Assembly: GCA_902761755.1 (NCBI GenBank)
Contig: CACWLP010000004.1
Coordinates: 82,433 to 137,680 of the forward strand
Source of the DNA: an uncultured Eubacteriales bacterium
Lineage (GTDB): Bacteria; Bacillota; Clostridia; Christensenellales; Aristaeellaceae
Direction of reading: 5' to 3'
DNA length: 55,248 nucleotides
Part shown: positions 8,576-17,305 of the stretch, one piece after another
Numbering within the stretch: position 1 is the first letter of the stretch
Layout of the letters: every line of letters starts with the position of its first letter
Made by a program: the position numbers and the translations under genes
The notes under the pieces: model-generated
Told to the model about the DNA's origin: nothing
Databases searched by the model: none
The model's input: the letters and a program-made list of their open reading frames with translations, nothing else

Positions 8576-8658
8576 TGCGAGTGGCGGGGCTCGAACCCGC
8601 ACGCCCAGAGGGCACAAGATTTTAAGTCTCGGTTGTCTGCCAGTTCCAACACACTCGC
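8576..8658 (-). tRNA. tRNA-Leu (anticodon UAA)
   Basis: Reading the minus strand, the acceptor stem GCGAGTG/CACTCGC encloses an 83-base class II tRNA. The anticodon loop is CTTAAAA (anticodon TAA, for UUA codons), followed by a long variable arm and the T loop GGTTCGAGCCC. The discriminator base is A at 8576; CCA is not encoded and must be added. The promoter at 8670-8699 gives a start just before the 5' end. Confidence 0.96.
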
Positions 8659-8669
8659 GGGCAGGGCTT

Positions 8670-8699
8670 ATTATATCCCAACCGCCCGCCGCAAGTCAA
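8670..8699 (-). promoter_or_regulatory. Promoter of tRNA-Leu
   Basis: On the minus strand TTGACT (8699-8694), 18-base spacer, TATAAT (8675-8670), about 12 bases before the mature tRNA 5' end. Stable-RNA genes usually have such strong elements. Confidence 0.75.
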
Positions 8700-8709
8700 T
8701 ACTTCCCGT

Positions 8710-9795
8710 TCATCCGTCCTTTTCAACCGCCGCACGGATCACCGCCGCGTTCTTTTGCAGCCGTTCGTTCCCGGGCGACAGCCGCGCCGCTTCCTCCGCC
8801 GCGGCCAGCGCTTCCCGCTTCCGTCCCGTATAGTACAGCCCCAGCGCCCGGTAATCCCAGGGCGTGCTTCCCCAGGCGTCGCTTTCGCTGATATAGCTTC
8901 GCGTCCGCGCCGTGATGGCTAACGCCCGGAAAGCGATATAGGCCAGGGCTTCCCAGTCCTTCCGCAGATAATACATTTTCGCCAGATCCATGCAGGGCTC
9001 CCGCAGGTGCGGGGCCTCCGCCACGGCCCGCCACAGCCATTTTTCCGCTTCTTTTTCGTTGCCCTTGTGCTGATACGCCTTGCCGATATACCGCATGGAG
9101 GCGCAGCGTTCGTCCGCCCAGGTGGCTTTCGGCAGGGCAAGATGCCGCTGCAATGTGCGGATGCAATCGTCCCAGCGATGATAGAAGAAATACTCCCTTC
9201 CAAGGTAGTGCATGTTCCGGTCGTCCTCCGGCGCTTCCTGCACCGACAGTTCCAGCAGCGGCAGATACTGCGCCCGGGATTTTTGGGGATCCGCCAGATG
9301 GTTGAGCTGTATACCCTCCGCCGTGATCCGCTTTTCCTCCCCTTCTCCCTGCCATTCCAGCACCTCGTGCACCGGATGGATCCATTTGTAGCCGTGTCGG
9401 CGATGGATCTTTTCCAGATAGAAAACGTGGCCCTCCGATCCGTCCGGATTGAAATTCCAGGTATAGCGGTACGCTGCCCGGCAGGTATCCTTTTTCCACG
9501 CCGATTCCAGAGCCTTCCGCCAGCCCGGCTCGAACACCTCGTCCAGATCCGTGCATACGCAGACGTCCGCGTCCTGGGGCACCAGCTCCAGCGAACGGTT
9601 CCGCGCCGCGTCAAAGCGCCAGGGGGAAATGATCTCTTCTGTCACATGCACCCCCACCCGGCGCAGCAGCGCCGCCGTATCGTCTTCGGAGCCGGTATCC
9701 AGCGCATAAATCCCGTCCGCCTCCCCCATGGATGCCGCCCAGCGGGCCGCGAATTTGCTTTCGTTTTTGCAGATTGCATATACGATGATCTTCAT
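8710..9795 (-). CDS. Family-2-like glycosyltransferase with C-terminal TPR-like repeats
   Basis: 361 residues. The N-terminal half is a GT-A fold of the family-2 type: start IIVYAICKNESKF, LDTGSEDDTAALL, and the metal/nucleotide-binding aspartates in CVCTDLDEVFEPGW. The C-terminal half (about 200-355) is helical with repeat-like segments (MHYLGREYFFYHRWDDCI, AYQHKGNEKEAEKWLWRA, LGLYYTGRKREALAAAEEA) typical of TPRs. It lies 49 bases behind the collagen-like gene in the same direction, with GGAGG before its start. Similar enzymes decorate surface proteins in spore-formers, so it may attach sugars to threonines of that protein; this is inference from context. Confidence 0.85.
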   Translation of the reverse strand: MKIIVYAICKNESKFAARWAASMGEADGIYALDTGSEDDTAALLRRVGVHVTEEIISPWRFDAARNRSLELVPQDADVCVCTDLDEVFEPGWRKALESAWKKDTCRAAYRYTWNFNPDGSEGHVFYLEKIHRRHGYKWIHPVHEVLEWQGEGEEKRITAEGIQLNHLADPQKSRAQYLPLLELSVQEAPEDDRNMHYLGREYFFYHRWDDCIRTLQRHLALPKATWADERCASMRYIGKAYQHKGNEKEAEKWLWRAVAEAPHLREPCMDLAKMYYLRKDWEALAYIAFRALAITARTRSYISESDAWGSTPWDYRALGLYYTGRKREALAAAEEAARLSPGNERLQKNAAVIRAAVEKDG

Positions 9796-9844
9796 GCCGC
9801 CTCCAAATCGGGGATGGCGAACGCGCCGCCATCCCCTTTGTTCT

Positions 9845-10867
<1,023 letters not shown>

Positions 10868-10892
10868 CTATTCCCCGATCCCAAACAAGTGC

Positions 10893-10922
10893 AAAAAAAG
10901 CCGCGGCGTTTATGCCGCGGCT
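10893..10922 (-). terminator. Terminator of the ileS transcript
   Basis: Perfect 9-bp stem AGCCGCGGC/GCCGCGGCT with a 6-base loop, followed on the minus strand by seven T (10899-10893). It lies just behind the small GNAT remnant. Confidence 0.85.
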
Positions 10923-10930
10923 GCGTCGGT

Positions 10931-11095
10931 TTATTTCAGTTCATACACATCCTGCCGCCGGCCCGTTTCCGGGTCCGTGCTGTTTCCGGCAGGACAAAAG
11001 CCCGCTTTCATCGCCGTGCGGACGGAGGCGGCGTTGCCTTCATGGATTGATACCGCCGTTTGGGGCGCGTAACGGTCAGCTCGTCCGTCATTCAT
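10931..11095 (-). pseudogene. Truncated GNAT acetyltransferase (C-terminal end only), coupled to ileS
   Basis: A 54-codon frame whose ATG overlaps the ileS stop (ATGA). Its sequence ISVATQ-like lead-in then AVSIHEGNAASVRTAMKAGF matches the last strand-helix segment of GNAT enzymes (the N-x-AS..KAGF motif), but the acetyl-CoA binding part and everything before it is missing. I read it as the remnant of a full acetyltransferase gene that once followed ileS, or possibly a tiny protein kept by coupling. No internal stop is present in what remains. The terminator at 10893 follows, so it is still transcribed with ileS. Confidence 0.6.
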
Positions 11096-14000
11096 GCCCG
11101 GCGTACGCTTAAGCGCGCGGCCTTGCCGTTCACGTCGGCGTCCTGGGCGTAAGCGCCCTCCGGCGCGCCGCCGAATACGATCTCCACGGCCAGCACGCCC
11201 TTTTGGATCATATCCTGATAGGCTTTCACCGCTTCGGTCACTTCCTGATCGCCCTGCACGGTGACGCTGATGCGGTCCGTCACGTCAAAGCCCGCGTCCT
11301 TGCGCATATTCTGCACTTTGCTGATCACTTCCCGGGCATAGCCCTCCCGGATCAGTTCCGGCGTCAGCGCGGTATCCAGCACCACGGTGAGCTTGCCATC
11401 CACCTGGGAGGTATAGCCCTCCTTCTTCACGGCCTCCACCAGCACGTCTTCCTTGTTCAGCACGATTTCCGTGCCGTCCAGGATCAGCGTCACGGTTTCG
11501 CCCCGGTCGAAGGCGGCCACCACGTCGGCGCCGTTCAGCTTCTGAAGCTCGCCCCGCATCCGGCCCAGGAACCTGCCGTAGCGGGCCTTGAGGGTGAGGA
11601 AATTGGGCTTCAGATCGTAATTGACGAATTCGCCCGCGTCCCTGATGAACTGCACGTTCTTCACGTTCAGCTCGTCCTCCACCAGCGTCCTGTACACCTC
11701 GCCGAAATCGGCACCGGCCACGTACAGCATGCTCAGGGGCTGGCGCACCTTGATGTTGGAAAGCTGACGGCAGCTGCGGCCCAGCTGCACCACGGTTTCC
11801 ACCGCGGCCATCTGCCGCTCGGCATCCGGGTCGATCCTGCTTTCGTCGCAGACCGGATAATCGCACAGATGCACGGATTCCGGCGCGTTCGCATCCACGG
11901 TGCGCACGATGTTCTGATAGATGCTCTCCGCCATGAAGGGCATGTACGGCGCGATGACCTTTGCCAGCGTGGAAAGGACGGTATACAGCGTCATGAACGC
12001 GGCTTCCTTGTCGCCTTCCATGCCCTTGCCCCAGAACCGGTCGCGGCCCAGGCGCACGTACCAGTTGGAAAGCTCGTCCACAAAGTCGGCGATCTTCCTT
12101 GTGGATTCGGTGATGCGGTAGGCGGTCAGGTCTTCGTCCACGCCCCGGACCACGGTGTTCAGCCGGCTGAGCACCCACCGGTCCATCAGCGTCAGCTCGC
12201 ATTTGTTCAGATCGTGCTTCGTGGGATCGAACTGATCGATGTCCGCGTACAGCACATAGAAATAATAGGTGTTCCACAGCGTACCCATGAACCGGCGGGG
12301 CCCTTCGTTGAGGGCGTCCTCATGGAAGCGGCAGGGCAGCCAGGGCGCGGAGGACGAATAGAAGAACCAGCGCACCGCATCGGCTCCCTGCTTGCCCAAT
12401 ACCGCCATGGGGTCCACCACGTTCCCCAGATGCTTGCTCATTTTCCGGCCGTCCTTGTCCTGCACGTGGCCCAGCACCACGCAGTTTTCAAAGGGCGCGC
12501 GGCCGAAGAGCAGGGTGGAGATGGTCAAAAGCGAATAGAACCAGCCCCGGGTCTGGTCGATGGCCTCGGAGATGAAATCCGCCGGGAAGCGGCGCTCAAA
12601 TTCCTCTTTGTTTTCAAAGGGATAATGCCACTGGGCGAAGGGCATGGAGCCGGAATCGTACCAGCAGTCGATGACCTCCTTGACCCGGGTCATGGGCTTG
12701 CCGCAGCAGGGGCACTTGATCTTCACCTCGTCGATGTAGGGCCGGTGCAATTCGGGCAGATCCACGTTTCCGATGGCCATGTCCATCAATTCCTGCCTGC
12801 TGCCGATGACGTGCATGTGCCCGTCCTCGCACTCCCAGATGGGCAGCGGCGTGCCCCAGTAGCGCTCCCGGCTCAGGGCCCAGTCCACCACGTTCTCCAG
12901 GAAATTGCCCATGCGGCCTTCCTTGATGTTGTCCGGATACCAGTTGATGGCGCGGTTGTTGGCCACCAGGTCGTCCTTGACCGCGGTGGTTTTGATGAAC
13001 CAGCCGCCCCGGGCATAGTACAAAAGCGGCGTATCGCAGCGCCAGCAGAAGGGATATTCATGCTCGAACAGCGCTTTTTTCAGCAGCAGGCCCCGCGCTT
13101 TCAGATCCTCCATGATCGGCTTGTCCGCGTCCTTGACGAAGGTGCCCGCCCAGGGCGTATCCTCCACGAACCGGCCCTGGGTGTTCACCAGCTGCACGAA
13201 GGGCAGCCCGTAATTCCGGCCCACCCGGGCGTCGTCCTCGCCGAAGGCCGGGGCGATATGAACGACCCCCGTGCCGTCCGTCAGCGTCACGTAGCCGTCG
13301 CAGGTGACGTACCAGGCCTTTTCCCGGGGCGGATTCTTCAGCGGGAACAGGGGCTCGTATTCCGTGCCCTCCAAATCTTTACCCGGGAAAGTGCGCAGGA
13401 TGCGGATCTCCTTCCGGTCCTCCTCGCTGAACACGGCGGGGATCAGGGCCTTGGCCATGATGTTCCTGACGCCACCCAGCTCAAATTCGCAGTATTCCTC
13501 CTTGGCGTTGACGCACAGCGCCACGTTGGAAGGCAGCGTCCAGGGGGTGGTGGTCCAGGCCAGGATGTAGGTAAGCTCCTCCGCGTTCCGCACCTTGAAT
13601 CTCACGTAAGCGGAAAATTCCTTCACGGCCTTGTACCCCTGGGCCACCTCATGGCTGCTCAGGGCGGTGCCGCAGCGGGGGCAGTAGGGCACGATCTTGT
13701 GCCCTTTGTAGATCAATCCCTTGTCGGCGATGGTTTTCAGGCTCCACCAAACGGATTCGATGTAGTCGTCGTGATAGGTGACGTAGGGGTGCTCCATGTC
13801 CACCCAGTAGCCCACCCGGTCGCTCATGTCTTCCCATTCGTGCAGGTATTTCCACACGGATTCCTTGCACTGCTTGATGAAGGGCTCGATGCCGTATTTT
13901 TCGATCTGAGGCTTTCCGTCCAGGCCCAGCTTTTTTTCCACTTCCAGCTCCACCGGCAGCCCGTGGGTATCCCAGCCCGCCTTGCGCAGCACGTTTTTTC

Positions 14001-14229
14001 CCTTCATGGTCTGGAACCGGGGGATCAGATCCTTGATGGCGCGGGTCTCCACATGGCCGATATGGGGCTTGCCGTTGGCGGTGGGCGGCCCGTCAAAGAA
14101 CGTGAAGGTGTCCTTCACGCCTTCCCGGGCGGCGAAGGATTTCTTCACGATGCCGTTTTCTTTCCAGAATTCCAGCACTTCCATTTCCCGGGCGGCGAAA
14201 TTCATATCCGTGGTGACTTTTTTGTACAT
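11092..14229 (-). CDS. ileS: Isoleucyl-tRNA synthetase
   Basis: 1045 residues. Charges tRNA-Ile and edits misactivated valine. The HIGH motif is in KPHIGHVETR, the KMSKS loop is KMSKH (DGRKMSKHLGNVVD), and TWAWTTTPWTLPSN-type editing-domain sequence follows the N-terminal catalytic part. GWDTHGLPVE and the overall length resemble the longer, eukaryote-like class of bacterial IleRS rather than the E. coli class; members of that class are often naturally insensitive to mupirocin, which is not tested here. The start at 14229 follows AAGGGGAG; the upstream ATG at 14250 lies in the T-box terminator and has no ribosome-binding site. A small GNAT remnant overlaps its stop. Confidence 0.96.
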   Translation of the reverse strand: MYKKVTTDMNFAAREMEVLEFWKENGIVKKSFAAREGVKDTFTFFDGPPTANGKPHIGHVETRAIKDLIPRFQTMKGKNVLRKAGWDTHGLPVELEVEKKLGLDGKPQIEKYGIEPFIKQCKESVWKYLHEWEDMSDRVGYWVDMEHPYVTYHDDYIESVWWSLKTIADKGLIYKGHKIVPYCPRCGTALSSHEVAQGYKAVKEFSAYVRFKVRNAEELTYILAWTTTPWTLPSNVALCVNAKEEYCEFELGGVRNIMAKALIPAVFSEEDRKEIRILRTFPGKDLEGTEYEPLFPLKNPPREKAWYVTCDGYVTLTDGTGVVHIAPAFGEDDARVGRNYGLPFVQLVNTQGRFVEDTPWAGTFVKDADKPIMEDLKARGLLLKKALFEHEYPFCWRCDTPLLYYARGGWFIKTTAVKDDLVANNRAINWYPDNIKEGRMGNFLENVVDWALSRERYWGTPLPIWECEDGHMHVIGSRQELMDMAIGNVDLPELHRPYIDEVKIKCPCCGKPMTRVKEVIDCWYDSGSMPFAQWHYPFENKEEFERRFPADFISEAIDQTRGWFYSLLTISTLLFGRAPFENCVVLGHVQDKDGRKMSKHLGNVVDPMAVLGKQGADAVRWFFYSSSAPWLPCRFHEDALNEGPRRFMGTLWNTYYFYVLYADIDQFDPTKHDLNKCELTLMDRWVLSRLNTVVRGVDEDLTAYRITESTRKIADFVDELSNWYVRLGRDRFWGKGMEGDKEAAFMTLYTVLSTLAKVIAPYMPFMAESIYQNIVRTVDANAPESVHLCDYPVCDESRIDPDAERQMAAVETVVQLGRSCRQLSNIKVRQPLSMLYVAGADFGEVYRTLVEDELNVKNVQFIRDAGEFVNYDLKPNFLTLKARYGRFLGRMRGELQKLNGADVVAAFDRGETVTLILDGTEIVLNKEDVLVEAVKKEGYTSQVDGKLTVVLDTALTPELIREGYAREVISKVQNMRKDAGFDVTDRISVTVQGDQEVTEAVKAYQDMIQKGVLAVEIVFGGAPEGAYAQDADVNGKAARLSVRRA

Positions 14230-14250
14230 TCCCTTTTTCTCCCCTTTCAT

Positions 14251-14493
14251 AAAGAAAAGCCCGTCCCAAATCCGATTGGGACGGACTGATGCTTTTCTGT
14301 CCGCGGTACCACCCAAGTTGGCGCAGAATCAGCGCCCGCTTTCTTCGCCCTGTATCGCTGGCGCTGCGCCGATCCTTCGACCGGAGGCTCCCAGGTGATC
14401 CGGCGCCGCGGCCCTCCGCCGGGCTCTCACCTGCCCCGGCTCTCTTCGGAAGGGTGTTCGCGGGCCCGTCCTGTTCACGGCCCGATTGCAGTT
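14251..14493 (-). promoter_or_regulatory. T-box riboswitch in the ileS leader (isoleucine, AUC specifier)
   Basis: The minus strand holds the conserved T-box sequence TGGGTGGTACCGCGG (14315-14301), followed by a terminator with stem CCGTCCCAA/TTGGGACGG (14284-14261) and a T-rich run. Upstream is a long stem I with the specifier reading AUC at 14399-14397 in the context GGATCACC. Uncharged tRNA-Ile would pair with both sites and favour the antiterminator, turning ileS on when isoleucine is short. Confidence 0.93.
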
Positions 14494-14522
14494 ATTATAA
14501 GGGAACGGCGGCAATTTGTAAA
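14494..14522 (-). promoter_or_regulatory. Promoter of ileS
   Basis: On the minus strand TTTACA (14522-14517), 17-base spacer, TATAAT (14499-14494), immediately before the T-box leader. Confidence 0.8.
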
Positions 14523-14574
14523 GCCTGAATTTTCAAGCGGCCGGCTTGTCGGCAGGACGCCGGTATCCGCCGGG

Positions 14575-15219
14575 TCATTTCCCTTTGCAGTACTTCCCCA
14601 CGTACGCCGCCGCCAGGTCGTATTCCTGGGCGGGCAGCTTCAGCACCAGGGGAGCGCATCTGGGGGTATGGTACACATAGATCGCGGCGCTGCCCGGCTT
14701 GTAACGGACGCTTACCACGTCCTGCCACAGCATGTGCCTTTCCTGGCTCAGGTGCATCACGCCGCCGTCCTGCTGGGGCACGTTCCGCTTCGGATCGGCG
14801 CTTTGCAGCCGCGCCCAGCTGCGGATCTTTCCGGGCTGATGCCAGGTCTGCAGATGGGCGCCCTGGGGATCCAGCACGTACACGTTCACTTCCCGCCCCT
14901 GCAGCAGCAGGAACAGGAAAACCAATACCAGCCCCGCGGGGATCACCGCGAAAATCAGCCCCGGCAGGCTGCTGTGCCACATGTTCGCCGCCGTCTGGGG
15001 ATTCACCGCCGTTTCCAGGCCGAAAATCACCGTAAACAGCAGCGCCGCCACCGTCACCAGCGCCAGCGCCGCCCCGCGCCAGATGCGCCCGTCGGACAGG
15101 GGAACTGCCGCCACGCTCCAGATATCCCGCTGGCTGGCGGCGGTGGCGCGCTTCCCGCATCCGGGGCACACGTCCCCGGGGCTTTCCATTTTGCATTTTT
15201 TGCAGTATGAGTAAATCAT
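14575..15219 (-). CDS. Uncharacterised zinc-ribbon protein with two membrane helices
   Basis: 214 residues. The N-terminus CKKCKMESPGDVCPGCGKR holds two CxxC pairs, a small zinc ribbon. Two hydrophobic spans follow at about 48-68 and 85-108, then a soluble domain of about 105 residues with several beta-rich stretches (EVNVYVLDPQGAHLQTW, VVSVRYKPGSAAIYVYH) that could resemble a PH-like or photoreceptor-free signalling fold; I do not recognise it. It begins 22 bases after rodA and is probably the last gene of the maf-mre-rodA operon, which may tie it to the cell envelope, but its function is unknown. Confidence 0.75.
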   Translation of the reverse strand: MIYSYCKKCKMESPGDVCPGCGKRATAASQRDIWSVAAVPLSDGRIWRGAALALVTVAALLFTVIFGLETAVNPQTAANMWHSSLPGLIFAVIPAGLVLVFLFLLLQGREVNVYVLDPQGAHLQTWHQPGKIRSWARLQSADPKRNVPQQDGGVMHLSQERHMLWQDVVSVRYKPGSAAIYVYHTPRCAPLVLKLPAQEYDLAAAYVGKYCKGK

Positions 15220-15241
15220 TTCTCTTTTCCGTTCCTGTCGT

Positions 15242-16435
15242 TCACTCGTTTTTCAGCTTCGCCATGGGCACGTCCAGTTCACCCATCATGGTGCGGCTGC
15301 GGGTAATGTTCAGCACCAGCGCCACCGCTGCGATGTTGGTGATGAAATTGCTGCCGCCGTAGCTCAAAAACGGCAGAGGGATGCCCGTGATGGGCATGAC
15401 GCCCACGTTCATGGCGATGTTCTGGAAAACGTGGAAAAACAGCATCGCCATCACCCCGATGATGACCAGCCGGCCGAATTTGTCATTGGTGAACCGGGCC
15501 AGGTAGATCATGCGCAGGATGAGGAACAGATACGCCGCCAGCACCGCCATGCAGCCCACGAACCCGAAGGATTCCCCCACCACGGTGAAAATAAAGTCCG
15601 TGGAGTTTTCCGGCACGTACCCCAGCGTGGCCCAGCTTCCGGGCAGGAAGGTGCCCACCCCGGTCAGCTGGCCCGCGCCGATGGCCTGCCGGGCGCGGAT
15701 GTTCTGATACGCGGCGCTCTGCTGGTATTTTTCCGGGTCCACGAAGGCCAGGATACGGGCCAGCTTATAGTCCGTGCTGCCGGAGATCAGGGCGTAAGCG
15801 ATCACCAGGCCGATGGCGATGATGCCCACGGCGATCAGCCCCACAAGCACCCGCATGTCCACATCCGCAAAAAACAGCATGACCACAAACATGAACAGGA
15901 TCACGATAACCGTGCCCGTTTCGCCCTGGGCAAGCACCACCAGACACGGCACGCCCACGATCAGCATGATGCGGATGAAATCCCGGAATTTGCTCATGGG
16001 CTTTTCCACCCGGCTCAGGTGCCTGGACAGCATCAGCAGAATGGACAGCTTGGCAAATTCGCTGGGCTGGATGGACCGCCCCAGAATGCTGGATTTCATC
16101 CATCCGCGCAGGCCGTTGGAAACCTGGCCCGCCAGCAGCGTCACCACCAGCAGCCCCAGCACGCCGTAATAAATCAGCCGGGCGCGGCCCCGGTATACCT
16201 CGGTGGGCATGGCTACCACCACGCCCATCACCACCGGGCTCACCAAAAGGAAAATGCTCTGCCACATGCCGGACCTGGAATTCAGGATCTTGTTCAGCAG
16301 CGGCACGTTGGCGCTGGCGTCCACGTCGAAGGTGGCCATGCTGATGCAGAGGATGCCGAAAATGGAAAGCAGGTATACGACCACCACCAGCATCCAGTCG
16401 AAATGCCCCCTGGAACGCCAACGGGCTTCCGTCAT
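15242..16435 (-). CDS. rodA: Rod-shape SEDS peptidoglycan polymerase RodA
   Basis: 397 residues, about ten membrane spans. SEDS proteins polymerise glycan strands from lipid II with a class B penicillin-binding protein, here the PBP2 encoded just upstream. The family signature near the C-terminus is GIPLPFLSYGGSN, and QPSEFAKLS marks the conserved loop after the RGWMK region. RodA rather than FtsW is favoured by the operon with mreBCD and PBP2. The ATG at 16435 overlaps the minD stop; a GTG one codon earlier is an alternative. Downstream is the zinc-ribbon membrane protein. Confidence 0.94.
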   Translation of the reverse strand: MTEARWRSRGHFDWMLVVVVYLLSIFGILCISMATFDVDASANVPLLNKILNSRSGMWQSIFLLVSPVVMGVVVAMPTEVYRGRARLIYYGVLGLLVVTLLAGQVSNGLRGWMKSSILGRSIQPSEFAKLSILLMLSRHLSRVEKPMSKFRDFIRIMLIVGVPCLVVLAQGETGTVIVILFMFVVMLFFADVDMRVLVGLIAVGIIAIGLVIAYALISGSTDYKLARILAFVDPEKYQQSAAYQNIRARQAIGAGQLTGVGTFLPGSWATLGYVPENSTDFIFTVVGESFGFVGCMAVLAAYLFLILRMIYLARFTNDKFGRLVIIGVMAMLFFHVFQNIAMNVGVMPITGIPLPFLSYGGSNFITNIAAVALVLNITRSRTMMGELDVPMAKLKNE

Positions 16436-17226
16436 CACCGGCCGTCACCTCCCCGCCTGAAAAACTGCAATACGGCGCTGGGCGCATACCGCTCCATGGG
16501 CACCTCCGCCCCCAGCAGCCTGCCGGCGATGCCCTCTATGGCCCGGACGAACCGCATATCCCCGCACTGCATGGGGGTTTTGTGGGTCAGAAGGGCCTGG
16601 TAAACCTTTTTGCTCTCGGGGATCGCGCCCATCAGCGGCAGGTCCAGGGAAGCGGCCAGCACATCCGGCGGTGTCATGTCCCCTCTTCGCACCAGCCTGG
16701 AGCTGACCCGGTTGAACACGATCACGGGCCGGGGCTCTTCCCGCTGGGTAAGCAGCGCGAAAAGGCGCTCGGCGTCCCGGACGCACACGTCGTCCGGCGT
16801 CGCCACGATCACGGGCTCCGCTGCGGCGCCCAGCAGGTTTTTGAGTCCCCTGCCGATCCCCGCCGGGGCGTCCAGGATCAAAATGTCGTTCTGCTCCGCC
16901 AGCCGCGTCACGATCCGCCCCACGTCCTTTGCCTTCATATCGGACGCCCGCATCATCTGGGGCGCGGCCAGCAACGTGAGCCCCGGGATGCCGCTTGCTT
17001 CCACCGCGGCTTTTTCCAGATCGCAGTTCTTTTCCGTCACGTCGCCCAGGTCGTATACAATTTTATCCTGCAATCCCAGCAGCAAATCCGCGCAGCGCAG
17101 GCCCGTGTCGCCGTCCAGCAGCGCCACCTTTTTTCCTTCCCGGGCATAATACTCCGCCAAAGACGCGGCCAGGGTGCTTTTCCCCACGCCGCCCTTGCCG
17201 GACATGATCGAAAAAATGCGTCCCAT
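16435..17226 (-). CDS. minD: MinD-type septum-site ATPase
   Basis: 263 residues. Deviant Walker A motif SGKGGVGKST at the N-terminus, LILDAPAGIG (Walker B region) and the MinD-specific DGDTGLRCADLLLG are clear. MinD binds the membrane through a C-terminal amphipathic helix; the end here is short (VLQFFRR) but fits. In many Clostridia minC and minD lie together in the mre operon, and minE may follow; here neither minC nor minE is next to it. MinD would normally bring MinC to the poles to block FtsZ. The start at 17226 has AGGAAAG upstream; the longer frame is ignored. Confidence 0.9.
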   Translation of the reverse strand: MGRIFSIMSGKGGVGKSTLAASLAEYYAREGKKVALLDGDTGLRCADLLLGLQDKIVYDLGDVTEKNCDLEKAAVEASGIPGLTLLAAPQMMRASDMKAKDVGRIVTRLAEQNDILILDAPAGIGRGLKNLLGAAAEPVIVATPDDVCVRDAERLFALLTQREEPRPVIVFNRVSSRLVRRGDMTPPDVLAASLDLPLMGAIPESKKVYQALLTHKTPMQCGDMRFVRAIEGIAGRLLGAEVPMERYAPSAVLQFFRRGGDGR

Positions 17227-17305
17227 TTTCCGCTTTCCTTTCCTGTTCTGCGGTCGGTCTGTTTCCGGACCGTCCATCTGCCGCCACTCCCGGCCTGCGC
17301 TCCGC

